Assembly: GCA_963789565.1 (NCBI GenBank)
Contig: CAWBKX010000002.1
Span: 558,001 to 622,000 of the forward strand
Length of the DNA: 64,000 nt
Source: CALAGB01 sp963789565
GTDB taxonomy: Bacteria > Chloroflexota > Chloroflexia > Thermomicrobiales > Thermomicrobiaceae
Direction of reading: 5' to 3'
Shown: positions 24,134-33,109 of the stretch, piece by piece
Numbering within the stretch: position 1 is the first letter of the stretch
Layout of the letters: the number at the start of each line of letters is the position of its first letter
Made by a program: the position numbers and the translations under genes
Notes under the pieces: generated by a model
The model's database searches: none
Told to the model about the DNA's origin: nothing
The model's input: only the letters and a program-made list of their open reading frames with translations

Positions 24134-25873
24134 TTGAAATTTCTACGATTTTTGCCGCTCTTGGCCCTGGCTCTCATGATGACCATTCCCGCGGGGCAGG
24201 TAGCCGCGGCGCCGTCGACTCCTGACGATTTGTTGATGCCGCACTACTTCCCTCAGACCGGATTCTGGGTTCAGGGTCTGTTTCGGCAATATTGGGAAAC
24301 CCACGGCGGGCTCTACGTCCAGGGCTATCCGATCACCGGCGTCTTCAAACAGGACGGCTACTACCGCCAATACTTCGAGCGCGCAGTCTTCGAATATCAT
24401 CCCGAATTCGCTGGTACGCCGTACGTCGTCGAGCTCGTTCGGGTCGGTGCGGACCTGACACAGTCGCGCACGTCGGAGACACCGTTCCAGCCGATTCCCG
24501 CCTTCGACAACTCGCAGGATCATGTCTATTACGACGCCACGCAACACTCGCTGAATTACGGCTTCAAGACGTTCTGGAACGACAACGGAGGGTTGCAGAA
24601 CTTCGGTTATCCCCTCTCCGAGGAGTTCGACGAGCAAAACCAGTCACCTCCGGCGGGTGACGGACAGACACATACGGTCCAATACTTTGAGCGGGCTCGG
24701 TTCGAGTATCACCCCGAATACAAGGGGACCAAGTACGAAGTGCTGCTCGGGCTTCTGGGCCGTGAGTATCTCGCTGAAAAGGGCGCGCCAGCCGATGCCC
24801 TCGCCAAAGAAGACCCGCAGATGCCGCCGATGGATTTCACCACCGGTCATCTTTGGGGACCACACGTCGGCTACGGATTCAACGTCTATCTCCGGGGTGA
24901 CGCGGGAGGCGATTCATTCACGCAGCAGACGCTCTCAACGGTAATGGACGCTGGATTCTCCTGGATTCGCATCCAGGCGCAGTGGCGGTCCCTTGAGCCG
25001 AACCAGGGGCAGTACGACTTCCTCTCGCTCGACAACCAGATCAATGCGGCATCGCGCGACGGCATTCACATCATCGTCAGCGTCGTCAAGGCGCCAACAT
25101 GGTCCGATGCGTCGGGAGGAATACCAACTGATCCGGCGCCCTATGGTGCGTTGATGCAGCAGCTTGCGAGCAGATACGGTAATAAGGTCCAAGCCTGGGA
25201 AATCTGGAACGAGGAAAATCTCGCCACCGAGACGGGCGGAAAGGTCGACGTTGGCCGTTACGTCAATCTTCTCAAGGCCGGCTACACCGGCGTGAAAGCG
25301 GGCAACCAAAATGCCATCGTCCTCTTCGGAGGTTTGACGCCGACCGGAGTGAACGATCCATCCATCGCCATCGACGACGTACAGTACCTTCGTCAGGCGT
25401 ATCAGTACAACAATGGAGAGATCAAATCCTACTTTGATAACCTGGGAGCCCATCCGGGAAGCAACAATAATCCACCCGATACAATGTGGCCGAGTAATCC
25501 TGGGCCGGGTCCCGGATGGCAGAACGATCCGTCGTTCTATTTCAGACGGATCGAACAGCTCCGACAGGTCATGATCGACTATGGCGACTCCGCCAAACAG
25601 ATCTGGCTTACCGAGTTCGGTTGGACGACCGTGAACCAGGCGCCCGGATATGAATACGGGGCGCAGGTGAGTGACCAGGATCAGGCCAACTATCTCGTTC
25701 GCGCTTTTCAAATTGCGAAGGATGAATGGCCGTGGATCGGCGTCATGGAAGTCTGGAACTTGAATTACAGCGTGATTTCGAGCTCGACCGACGAGAAGTA
25801 CCCGTGGTCGGTGATCAACTCCGATTGGAGCCCGAGACCATCGTTCACCGCGCTGAAGGAGATGCCGAAATAA
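24134..25873 (+). CDS. Secreted clan-A glycoside hydrolase (GH5/GH39-like) with N-terminal repeats
   Basis: A 579-residue secreted protein starting at TTG 24134 behind AGGGGGA. The signal peptide (about 1-25) ends VAAAPS. Residues 35-215 hold two copies of a repeat: HYFPQTGFWVQGLFRQYWET with QYFERAVFEYHPEF, then LNYGFKTFWNDNGGLQNFGY with QYFERARFEYHPEY. I know such repeats mainly from Chloroflexota surface proteins. A TIM barrel follows (about 235-575), with acid/base Glu in WEIWNEEN and nucleophile Glu in IWLTEFGWTT, the clan-A pattern. It probably cleaves a beta-linked polysaccharide outside the cell; the substrate is unknown. Confidence 0.82.
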   Translation: MKFLRFLPLLALALMMTIPAGQVAAAPSTPDDLLMPHYFPQTGFWVQGLFRQYWETHGGLYVQGYPITGVFKQDGYYRQYFERAVFEYHPEFAGTPYVVELVRVGADLTQSRTSETPFQPIPAFDNSQDHVYYDATQHSLNYGFKTFWNDNGGLQNFGYPLSEEFDEQNQSPPAGDGQTHTVQYFERARFEYHPEYKGTKYEVLLGLLGREYLAEKGAPADALAKEDPQMPPMDFTTGHLWGPHVGYGFNVYLRGDAGGDSFTQQTLSTVMDAGFSWIRIQAQWRSLEPNQGQYDFLSLDNQINAASRDGIHIIVSVVKAPTWSDASGGIPTDPAPYGALMQQLASRYGNKVQAWEIWNEENLATETGGKVDVGRYVNLLKAGYTGVKAGNQNAIVLFGGLTPTGVNDPSIAIDDVQYLRQAYQYNNGEIKSYFDNLGAHPGSNNNPPDTMWPSNPGPGPGWQNDPSFYFRRIEQLRQVMIDYGDSAKQIWLTEFGWTTVNQAPGYEYGAQVSDQDQANYLVRAFQIAKDEWPWIGVMEVWNLNYSVISSSTDEKYPWSVINSDWSPRPSFTALKEMPK

Positions 25874-25915
25874 CCCATCCGGTCGATTCTGGCTATACTT
25901 CAACCGGTGTTTTGC

Positions 25916-25957
25916 GAGACAAACAACCCGGCCACGATGGCGTGGCCGGGCTGTCTC
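25916..25957 (+). other. Long composite hairpin in the leader of the GT2 gene
   Basis: An inner perfect 10-bp stem (CCCGGCCACG, loop ATGG, CGTGGCCGGG; 25927-25950) is extended across an internal loop by GAGACA (25916-25921)/TGTCTC (25952-25957). It ends 5 bases before the GGAGG of the next gene and has no T-tract. A -10-like TATACT lies at 25894-25899. It could end the glycosidase transcript or shape the 5' end of the glycosyltransferase mRNA. Confidence 0.6.
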
Positions 25958-25971
25958 CGTCTGGAGGTGAG

Positions 25972-26799
25972 ATGATCCAGGGGAAGCTGTCCCTGGTGCT
26001 GCCTGCCTACAACGAGGTCGAGAACATTCCTGAGGTCGTTCGGCGCGCGCTCGACGTGCTGCCGGAACTGGCCGAGGAGTTCGAGATCGTTGTGGTCGAC
26101 GACGGCAGCAAGGACGGGACCGGCGCCCTATTGGACCAGCTCGCCGTGGAGCAACCCGAGATCAAGCCGGTGCACCACGCCAAAAATCGGGGCTACGGCG
26201 CCGCCCTCACGTCCGGGTTTGCCGCCGCGACCGGCGATCACATCATGTTTATGGATTCCGATTTGCAGTTCGACATCGCCGACCTTTCCCACCTCGCTCC
26301 GTTTGTCGGTCGCTACGACATCGTGGCTGGCTATCGCATCAATCGGCAGGATGCCGGTTATCGGATCCTCTACGCGAACATTTTCAAACTCGCGGTTCGT
26401 GCGCTCTTTCACGTGCGGTTGCGTGACATCGACTGCGCCTTCAAGATCTTCCGCGCCGACATGCTCAAGTCAATGAGCCTTGAGTCTCCAGGTGCCCTGA
26501 TCAACACTGAGATCCTTGCTAAGGCCGCCAAGGCGCACGCCAGCCACGTCGAAGTCGGCGTCCACCACTATCCGCGCAAACGCGGAGAGTCCTCCGGCGG
26601 CAGTCCCAAGGTCGTGTTCCGAGCGATGCGAGAGACGATCCTGTTGTGGGTGCGCATGCGAACCTACGTTCCCCAAACACAAGGGAACGGCCAAGCACGC
26701 GATCGGACCAAGGTAGGAGCGCTCGTGGTGGGCGCGGCGCTGGCCGTCGGAGCCCTGGCTACGGCGACGGCGCGCGCGGTGCGCCGTCGACGCGACTGA
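25972..26799 (+). CDS. GT2 glycosyltransferase, dolichyl-phosphate-mannose-synthase-like, with C-terminal helix
   Basis: A 275-residue family-2 glycosyltransferase. The GT-A core shows LVLPAYNEVENIPEVV, VVVDDGSKDGT, the metal site FMDSDLQFD, and the acceptor-side block DIDCAFKIFRADML. A single hydrophobic helix near the C-terminus (VGALVVGAALAVGALATATA) would anchor it to the inner face of the membrane. Members typically move mannose or glucose from a nucleotide sugar onto a polyprenyl phosphate. ATG 25972 has GGAGG 4 bases upstream and is preceded by a long hairpin. The frame stays open upstream through the glycosidase gene, but that extension has no support. Confidence 0.85.
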   Translation: MIQGKLSLVLPAYNEVENIPEVVRRALDVLPELAEEFEIVVVDDGSKDGTGALLDQLAVEQPEIKPVHHAKNRGYGAALTSGFAAATGDHIMFMDSDLQFDIADLSHLAPFVGRYDIVAGYRINRQDAGYRILYANIFKLAVRALFHVRLRDIDCAFKIFRADMLKSMSLESPGALINTEILAKAAKAHASHVEVGVHHYPRKRGESSGGSPKVVFRAMRETILLWVRMRTYVPQTQGNGQARDRTKVGALVVGAALAVGALATATARAVRRRRD

Positions 26800-26823
26800 A
26801 GAAGTCCGCGTTCCAACATTACC

Positions 26824-27108
26824 TCAGGTGGAGCTAATCCGCTTTTCAACGTCGCTCGCGGTTGTTCCAGCAATCACCACGCGTTTCATCTTGCTGGTAC
26901 CACCCGACACGATCGTGACGCTCGATTTGGGAACATCGAAATAGTCGGACAGCGCTTTCACCAACGCGTCGTTCGCGGCATTGTCAACCGGCGGCGCGGT
27001 AAGTCGCACCCGTAGCAACCCATCGACCATCCCGAGAACCTCATTGCGCGATGATCGTGGGGTCACGCGGATGGAAAGCATGACTCCATCGTCTCGTGAC
27101 TGGACCAT
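26824..27108 (-). CDS. YggU/UPF0235 (DUF167) family protein
   Basis: A 94-residue DUF167 protein: SIRVTPRSSRNEVLG, then RLTAPPVDNAANDALVKALSDYF and VTIVSGGTSKMKRVVI, all diagnostic of the family. The molecular role of the family is unknown to me. ATG 27108 starts 8 bases after the DUF512 gene, so it is the last gene of the prmA-rsmE-DUF512 operon. An internal ATG at 27081 is a possible alternative start. Confidence 0.85.
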   Translation of the reverse strand: MVQSRDDGVMLSIRVTPRSSRNEVLGMVDGLLRVRLTAPPVDNAANDALVKALSDYFDVPKSSVTIVSGGTSKMKRVVIAGTTASDVEKRISST

Positions 27109-27116
27109 GCAGCGGT

Positions 27117-28526
27117 TCAGCTAATCTTCATCGCTTGGGACGCGAATTTGAGCGTTTGGCTCAGATACTCAGCGGGAATGACCGCGCGGCCGAGCGCCGC
27201 TTCGAGCTCGTCAACGTGCATGTCGTCCAGGAACGTCTGCGTGCGCTTGGACAGCATGTGCTGCGATATGAAGACCGGATCGTGGCGCTTCTCGCTCGAT
27301 AGAGCGTCTCGCACTAACCCACCAGTCAGCAGACCCGAGACGTTGATCTGTTCACCGAAGAACGCGTTGACGATGGGAACGACGCGCAATCCAGAACCAG
27401 TGTGCGCGTTTACGCGGTCAACGAGGCCACGCATCGTGTCGGCAATGAGGGTACCGCACGCGATCGTGCCGCTCGCGCCCTTGGCCGAACCAGGTGCCGT
27501 TCGCCTGATGACCCTCTCCGCGTCGTCGATGAAGAGGCGCGTGATGCCGATCCCGTCTTCCACCTGAGGAAATCCATCATAACCATAGGCTGCCGGTATT
27601 TCACGGCCGGTCATCAGGTAGAACTCGTCGCCGAGATAGACGAACGTCTTCGAGCGCTCGTGACGAAATCTTCGCTGCCAGCCCTCGACTTGTTCGATGA
27701 CGGCTTCAGCTTCATCCTGCTCGAACCGTCGGATATCGAGCGTGGCGCCCGGGAGCGTGCGCATACAGGTGCGCGAGAGTCGCACGCGACGACTCTGCCG
27801 TTCGATGCCGAACTTCGACAGTCCAACCGGCACCACGGCGATAGACCGCACGTGCGGACCGCACTCCGACAGCTCTCGAATGGTGCGTTCGAGCTCGACT
27901 CCGTCGTTGATGCCGGGACAGAGCACAACCTGAGTGTTGTATTCGATGCCCGCGCGCTCCAGCCGCGCCAGATGCTCCAGAATCAGTGCACCAGCCGGAT
28001 TGCCAACCAGCGCCACGCGCAAATCTGGATTGGTGGCGTGGACCGACACATTGATGGGGCTGATGTGCTGATCCTCGATGCGTCGCCAGTCATCGTCAGT
28101 CAGATTTGTGAGCGTCACGAAGTTGCCGTAGAGCATCGAGTAGCGGTAGTCATCGTCCATGACGTAGAGGCTCTTGCGCATACCCTTCGGGAGCTGTTTG
28201 ATGAAACAGAACGGGCAGGTGTTCTCGCAGATGTGGATGCCGTCGAAAGTGGGATCGGCAAAGGTGATACCCCAGGTCTCGTCCAAATCTCGTTCAACGC
28301 TGATCTCGACCACATCATCGCCAGTGTCGATTTCGAGCGTGACTTCTTCGGCTGAGGCCTCGAACTGAAAGTCGATCGCGTCGTTGAGCGGGGCGCCATT
28401 GATCGACACGACGCGATGACCCGGTTCAATCCCGAGCTCGGCGGCAAGCGACCCCGGGGCCACGGCGCCCACAACGCCACTTGACTCCGGCACCAGCGCT
28501 ACTCTTCGACGCGTCTTCGAAACCAT
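27117..28526 (-). CDS. DUF512 protein: PDZ-like domain plus radical-SAM-like core
   Basis: A 469-residue protein. An N-terminal PDZ-like segment (VVGAVAPGSLAAELGIEPGH) is followed by an iron-sulphur-type Cys cluster CENTCPFCFIKQLPKGMR, a fold with radical SAM features (SPINVSVHATNPDLR, VVLCPGINDGVEL) and the DUF512 C-terminal region (FVYLGDEFYLMTGREIP, GTLIADTMRGLVDRVN). The catalysed reaction is unknown. ATG 28526 has AGGG 7 bases upstream. It is 9 bases downstream of rsmE and 8 bases upstream of the DUF167 gene. Confidence 0.85.
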   Translation of the reverse strand: MVSKTRRRVALVPESSGVVGAVAPGSLAAELGIEPGHRVVSINGAPLNDAIDFQFEASAEEVTLEIDTGDDVVEISVERDLDETWGITFADPTFDGIHICENTCPFCFIKQLPKGMRKSLYVMDDDYRYSMLYGNFVTLTNLTDDDWRRIEDQHISPINVSVHATNPDLRVALVGNPAGALILEHLARLERAGIEYNTQVVLCPGINDGVELERTIRELSECGPHVRSIAVVPVGLSKFGIERQSRRVRLSRTCMRTLPGATLDIRRFEQDEAEAVIEQVEGWQRRFRHERSKTFVYLGDEFYLMTGREIPAAYGYDGFPQVEDGIGITRLFIDDAERVIRRTAPGSAKGASGTIACGTLIADTMRGLVDRVNAHTGSGLRVVPIVNAFFGEQINVSGLLTGGLVRDALSSEKRHDPVFISQHMLSKRTQTFLDDMHVDELEAALGRAVIPAEYLSQTLKFASQAMKIS

Positions 28527-28535
28527 TCCTCGACC

Positions 28536-29297
28536 CTACCTCAATGCGCTGCGGGATGACCTGGCCACCAGATGACGGCCGACCAGCATGGCAACTCCTG
28601 CGACGGCGGCGGTTTCCGCTCGGAGCGTCAACGGCCCCAGCGACGCCGTCTGTATGCCGGTCGCACTCGCCGCTTCAACCTCTTCCAGGGAGAATCCGCC
28701 TTCAGGACCAACGATCAAGAGGATCGGCCGGTCATCGAATTCGATCGCACTCAACGGTGTGGCGGCTTCGTTCTCCCACAACAGAACTGGTTGACACTCG
28801 TTCCCCACGGCGATGACGTCGGCGAATTTGACCGGCGCATCAACCTCCGGAATCGTGCAGCGGCCCGACTGCTCAGACGCTTCAACCACGATTCGTCGCC
28901 ACCGCTCGAGACGCCGCTCGACGCGGTCGACCCGCAATGATATCACGCTCTGTTCGCTATCCATCGGAAAAATACGTTCGACTCCGAGCTCGGTTACCTT
29001 CTGCAAGGCCCACTCGAAACGCTCTGATTTGATCAACGCAACGGCAATCCAGATTGGCGGAAAAGCGAGACGTGGGCCGCTGTCTGACTGGGCAATGTCG
29101 ACCTCGACGGCGGTGCGCGTCGCTGATCGGATGACGGCTTCGTAGTTACGGCCATCGCCGTTGAAGAGACCGATTCGGTCTCCTTCGCGCAATCTCAGCA
29201 CGTGAATGATCTGTTTGGACTGTGTCGAGTCGAGGGAGAGCGTGAGGCCGCTGGAAAGTGAACGGGAGACGAAGAATCGGTGGCCGTGGCGACTCAT
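28536..29297 (-). CDS. rsmE: 16S rRNA m3U1498 methyltransferase
   Basis: A 253-residue SPOUT methyltransferase modifying U1498 of 16S rRNA. The N-terminal PUA-like part has HVLRLREGDRIGLFNGDG; the knot region has LIVGPEGGFSLEEVEAA and LGPLTLRAETAAVAGVAML, the family signature for SAM binding. Its ATG overlaps the stop of prmA as ATGA. The prmA-rsmE pairing is common in bacteria. Confidence 0.93.
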   Translation of the reverse strand: MSRHGHRFFVSRSLSSGLTLSLDSTQSKQIIHVLRLREGDRIGLFNGDGRNYEAVIRSATRTAVEVDIAQSDSGPRLAFPPIWIAVALIKSERFEWALQKVTELGVERIFPMDSEQSVISLRVDRVERRLERWRRIVVEASEQSGRCTIPEVDAPVKFADVIAVGNECQPVLLWENEAATPLSAIEFDDRPILLIVGPEGGFSLEEVEAASATGIQTASLGPLTLRAETAAVAGVAMLVGRHLVARSSRSALR

Positions 29298-30238
29298 TTG
29301 CCTGGGCCCCGAACCATCAAGAGCGACACCCAGTCGCCAATCTGGCGACGTCCCGTCTGTCGAAATCCGTGCGAAACATAGGTGTCGACGAGGTTCTGCT
29401 CGTGCGCTTCAATGACGCCACTCAGAATAAGCCTGGTGCCCTCGTGGGCCGCGGCAGTGAGCGATTCAACGGCTTCGATCAGGATGCGAGAAATGATGTT
29501 GGCCAGGATAAGGTCGAATTGGCCGTCGACCGGCAGTGGCTTGGTCACGTCGGCAACTCTTGCCTCAATGCGATCCTGCAGGCCATTGAGTTCGATGTTG
29601 TGCTTGAGGGCCGAGACCGCCACTGGATCAACTTCCAGCGAAAGACTGGAAGCCGCTCCTCGCTTGATTGCGCTAATCGAGAGAATGCCCGACCCTGCTC
29701 CAGCATCGAGAACCCGACTGCCATCCAACTCGAGATCTTCGAGCCACTGCATGCAGAGTGACGTGGTTGGATGCAGTCCAGTGCCGAACGCCATGCCGGG
29801 GTCAAGATCGATCATCACGTCTTCCGGCGTTGGCTCATATTCGCGCCAGGTTGGACGAATGACGAAGTGCTTCCCAATGCGGGTGACCTGAAAGTGGTCC
29901 TTCCAGGCGTTCGCCCAATCCTCTTCCTTTTGCACCGACCGTTGAAGATCGCTGACCGTGCCGAGCATGCGTAGGTGCCACAGCCCCTCGTCGAGTTTGG
30001 AGACCGTGACGTCCAGCGAGTCGTCACATGGGAGATAGCCTGAAACACGAACCGGTCGCGTTGGATCGAGTTCGAGGTTGTCGCCGTCGCCGTCTTGTCT
30101 GAAGGGCTCGTTAACCACGACGCCACGGCCATAGACATAGCGGCTGAACAGATCAGCCACTGCGTCGACTGATTCAGCATCGGCATCGACCGCAACCTCG
30201 AGCCAGTCGACCTGAGGATTTCCAGGACTATCAGCCAC
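29294..30238 (-). CDS. prmA: Ribosomal protein L11 methyltransferase
   Basis: A 314-residue class-I SAM methyltransferase of ribosomal protein L11. The N-terminal recognition domain (WLEVAVDADAESVDAVADLF) is followed by DPGMAFGTGLHPTTSLC, the SAM motif RVLDAGAGSGILSISAIKRG and FDLILANIISRILIE. GTG 30238 was chosen because it gives an 8-base overlap (GTGGCTGA) with the upstream nucleotidyltransferase, like other coupled pairs here; an upstream start at 30271 would overlap 41 bases. rsmE follows with a 4-base overlap. Confidence 0.92.
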   Translation of the reverse strand: MADSPGNPQVDWLEVAVDADAESVDAVADLFSRYVYGRGVVVNEPFRQDGDGDNLELDPTRPVRVSGYLPCDDSLDVTVSKLDEGLWHLRMLGTVSDLQRSVQKEEDWANAWKDHFQVTRIGKHFVIRPTWREYEPTPEDVMIDLDPGMAFGTGLHPTTSLCMQWLEDLELDGSRVLDAGAGSGILSISAIKRGAASSLSLEVDPVAVSALKHNIELNGLQDRIEARVADVTKPLPVDGQFDLILANIISRILIEAVESLTAAAHEGTRLILSGVIEAHEQNLVDTYVSHGFRQTGRRQIGDWVSLLMVRGPGK

Positions 30239-31241
30239 GAGAAGCGCCGTGATTCTCGCTGTTGGCCGCAAGAACGATGTCCGACGAGTCGCCGACGTTC
30301 ATACGCATGAAGTCACCGCGAACCAGTGCCTGACGGCCGACGATCGAGTCACGCAGGAGCATGGTTTCGATCTGAGCGCCGTCGTCGACGATGGAATCCC
30401 GAACGATCGAGTTTTGGATCGAGACGCCCTTGCCCACGCTCGCGTATGGACCGATAACGGAATTGTTGATGGTAGCCGACGGGTCGATCACGACCGGTGG
30501 AACGATGACGGATCCAGGGATGTCCGGCGTTTGAGAGCGCTGATCGAGCAAGAATCGATTGGTACTCAGCAATGCTTCTGGTTTTCCGCAATCCTCCCAA
30601 ACTTGAACCGGCAAATGCGTCAAGAAAGCGCCTTCGTCGATCATGTGTTGCAGTGCCGCGGCAAGGTAGTATTCGTTCCCTTGCTGGAGATTGTGTTCCA
30701 TTTGAAAATCGATGGCGTCAAAAAGCTGCTGAATCTCTTTGAAGTAGTAGATCCCCACGACCGCCCGGTTCGAAACCGGCTCCGCCGGCTTCTCGACGAG
30801 CTCACGAATACGCCCGTTGTCCGTGACGATCACACCGAACCGGCGCGGGTCGTCCACCTCTTTGGAGAAGATGGCGCCGTCAGCGTCGAGCGTGGGGAGC
30901 TGAGTCAGATCGGCCTCAAACAACATATCGGGGAAGAGGATGACTGTGGGACCGGTCACCTCGTCGCGCGCCATGATCACCGCATGCGATTGGCCAAGCT
31001 GCTCGCGCTGCTGAACGAAAGCGGCGTCGAAGTCGTACGTGCTCTCCACATATTCCTGAATTTGATCGCCGAGGTACCCGGTTACGAAGACGACCTTGTT
31101 GAGGTCGAGGACAGTGAGGCGATCCAGCACGTGACCGAGGACTGGCTTACCCGCGACACTGACCAGCGGTTTCGGTTTGCTCCAGGTCTGCGGTCGGAGT
31201 CTGGTTCCCAGACCAGCCACTGGGATGATGACGTTGACCAA
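30231..31241 (-). CDS. Sugar-phosphate nucleotidyltransferase (glucose-1-phosphate thymidylyl/uridylyl type)
   Basis: A 336-residue nucleotidyltransferase. The N-terminal Rossmann-like domain has VIIPVAGLGTRLRPQTWSKP, the nucleotide-binding signature, then FVTGYLGDQIQEYV, GQSHAVIMARD and VVGIYYFKEIQQLFDAI. A C-terminal left-handed beta-helix (IDPSATINNSVIGPYASVGK) continues into further hexapeptide-like turns. It activates a sugar phosphate for glycan or glycolipid synthesis; the exact sugar and nucleotide are not readable. TTG 31241 with GGAG 6 bases upstream is the start. It leads into prmA by overlap. Confidence 0.88.
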   Translation of the reverse strand: MVNVIIPVAGLGTRLRPQTWSKPKPLVSVAGKPVLGHVLDRLTVLDLNKVVFVTGYLGDQIQEYVESTYDFDAAFVQQREQLGQSHAVIMARDEVTGPTVILFPDMLFEADLTQLPTLDADGAIFSKEVDDPRRFGVIVTDNGRIRELVEKPAEPVSNRAVVGIYYFKEIQQLFDAIDFQMEHNLQQGNEYYLAAALQHMIDEGAFLTHLPVQVWEDCGKPEALLSTNRFLLDQRSQTPDIPGSVIVPPVVIDPSATINNSVIGPYASVGKGVSIQNSIVRDSIVDDGAQIETMLLRDSIVGRQALVRGDFMRMNVGDSSDIVLAANSENHGASRG

Positions 31242-31365
31242 TGCTCACTCCTTCAGCTCAACATATTGGGTCAATATTCAGGTCATCGTTCGGCAGTCGA
31301 AGGGCGCGAAATCGTTCTGAGACGACGGAACGTGATCGGACTAATAGTACCTGACCCAAGGATTG

Positions 31366-32343
31366 TTACGGTCCGGCAAAGTCCTGTGTGAACATTCTGG
31401 TCCCGAAGGGAGTCACCATTACGCCGATCCCAATTCGCGTGAAATCGCTCGAAAGAATGTTCGCGCGATGGCCGGGACTGCGCATTAGCCCGCGCTCGGC
31501 AACGTCGACCGTTGGCGCGTACGCGATGTTCTCTCCGGCGACAGAGTAATCGACCCCGGCCGCGTCCATCCGATCAGTCGGACTCCCATGCAACGGCGAC
31601 GTGTGGGCGAAATACCCAAGCTCCAACATCTCCTGACTATGAGCAAGTGCCACCTGCTGGAGCTGCGGATCGCTTTGTAAGGGCGCGAGTCCGTTCTCGG
31701 ATCTGGCTTGATTGACGAGCTTGAGCATCGCGTCCTCGTCGGTCGCGCTCTCCTTCAGCCCGGACGTCACGGTAAACGGCAGGCTCATGCCTTTGTCCGA
31801 CGAAGGTTCGGTGACGATCATGAAATCGGTGAGGTCGAGTCCAACCTGACCCTCGGCGCCGCTCGTTATCTGGTTCGCGCCGGAAAGAAGATGCTGCGCC
31901 ATCGCAGACCGGCCAAGGTTCGCATCTGCACCGGTGCCGAACGGCGTGAGCACGAGCACCATCACTACCGCCATGGCAATGGCGATGCCTTTGATCGCGC
32001 CGGGCAAGAGGCCAAGCACGGTATCCATCTGCTTGCTCACGGGCGTGTGCCTGGCCGCAAAGATCAACGGCGTCAGGGGCGTGACAATCAAAATCGAGAC
32101 CGCGGTCTGGATGATGAGTGCAATCAATCCGAACCCGATGACGCTCGCGACAACGGTGGATGTGTGAAAGCGCCCCGAAATGAAATCGGCAACCCAGTGA
32201 TACGCGTACGCGGCCGCGAGAATCGATGCCACGATCGTCACAAGGTCGATCGCGCCACGCAGAAATCCGCGGCGCAGACCGGCGAGTGCACCGAAGCCCA
32301 CGATCACGATCAGCAAGACGTCAACCCAGTTCACGCTATGCAT
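31366..32343 (-). CDS. CvpA membrane domain fused to a CAP/SCP-like extracellular domain
   Basis: A 325-residue protein. Residues 1-160 are a CvpA-type membrane domain with four hydrophobic helices (NWVDVLLIVIVGFGALAGLR, GLLPGAIKGIAIAMAVVMVL). After a linker, residues 205-325 are a CAP/SCP (PF00188) domain: KLVNQARSENGLAPLQSDPQ, ALAHSQEMLELGYFAHTSPL, AGENIAYAPTV and MRSPGHRANILS with the conserved His and Glu positions. The CAP part would face outside. Start ATG 32343 is placed at the CvpA N-terminus although its Shine-Dalgarno is weak. A second CvpA protein without CAP is at 46400-46966. The function is unknown. Confidence 0.85.
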   Translation of the reverse strand: MHSVNWVDVLLIVIVGFGALAGLRRGFLRGAIDLVTIVASILAAAYAYHWVADFISGRFHTSTVVASVIGFGLIALIIQTAVSILIVTPLTPLIFAARHTPVSKQMDTVLGLLPGAIKGIAIAMAVVMVLVLTPFGTGADANLGRSAMAQHLLSGANQITSGAEGQVGLDLTDFMIVTEPSSDKGMSLPFTVTSGLKESATDEDAMLKLVNQARSENGLAPLQSDPQLQQVALAHSQEMLELGYFAHTSPLHGSPTDRMDAAGVDYSVAGENIAYAPTVDVAERGLMRSPGHRANILSSDFTRIGIGVMVTPFGTRMFTQDFAGP

Positions 32344-33054
32344 CGTCGGTTTCCAGCTTTCAATTGCATACGGGATTTTATCCGAATTGGAGGAGTCCTG
32401 GATCAACCAATCGGTCCAATCAGGATCCGGGGAAATATCGTGACCGCGGTATCGTTAGGAAGTCTTCAATGTTCGGGTCGCCCCGTTCGGCTCAGATTGT
32501 ACTGGCAAGCATATACCCGGTTCGAATCTGAATCGAACTGACGATCGCGTCGACGGAGACGGCGCCGACGGTAGTGAACTCGCGAAAACCGAATGATGAG
32601 GCTAAATGGGGGTGAAGTCGTTTGCGTACTATGCCAGTGGGAGAGTGCTGATCCATGGTCCGAGAGGGACGTGCGGCAACTCGTAGTCGGAACCGAGTGC
32701 GCGGTTCCGGTAAATAGGCGGTGAAGAGCGGCTAGCTGTCGGCAGTGAAGTGCCGACGAAGCCCCGATCGGAATAACCGCGTCCAATTGTGTTCCGATGC
32801 CGGAGCATGCTCGACGGTTTGCACCCGTGCACGGCGAGCGTCGCTTTGTGAATCGGCATAGGTGTAGACTCCGCCAAGCGGCACCACCCGAATTCTGACT
32901 TTGCCTGACGTGTGCTGCATTTAATGCGTACCCCTTCGTAAATCTCTTGTCACTCTGACTTTACAGCCGCAGGCAGCGAGCGTCTGCCGTCAAAGGTCAT
33001 ACGTACGCACAGTTCCGAAGTACCAGTCCCAAAGGAGAAAACTCACAGACGCAG
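32344..33054. other. Intergenic stretch without a recognisable gene
   Basis: About 700 bases separate two minus-strand transcripts. No ORF here resembles a known family. The best candidate is a basic 62-codon minus-strand frame (32920-32732) starting MQHTSGKVRIRVVPLGG with AAGGGG about 10 bases upstream of its ATG, which I do not call a gene. A TACAAT-like -10 for the CvpA-CAP gene lies near 32493 without a good -35. Confidence 0.4.
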
Positions 33055-33080
33055 AGATGCCCGGCATTCACCGGGCATCT
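33055..33080 (-). terminator. Hairpin after the class-V aminotransferase gene
   Basis: A perfect 10-bp stem (AGATGCCCGG/CCGGGCATCT) with a 6-base loop lies 30 bases past the stop codon of the minus-strand aminotransferase. The T-run is only found about 12 bases further on, so termination efficiency is uncertain. Confidence 0.6.
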
Positions 33081-33109
33081 CGATCATCGAATTGGATGGA
33101 ATTGCCAGA

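Noticed and set aside
26660..26671. GAAC-N4-GTTC box resembling the LexA operator
   Set aside because: It lies inside the GT2 coding sequence, away from any promoter, and its centre does not fit the extended consensus. Treated as chance.
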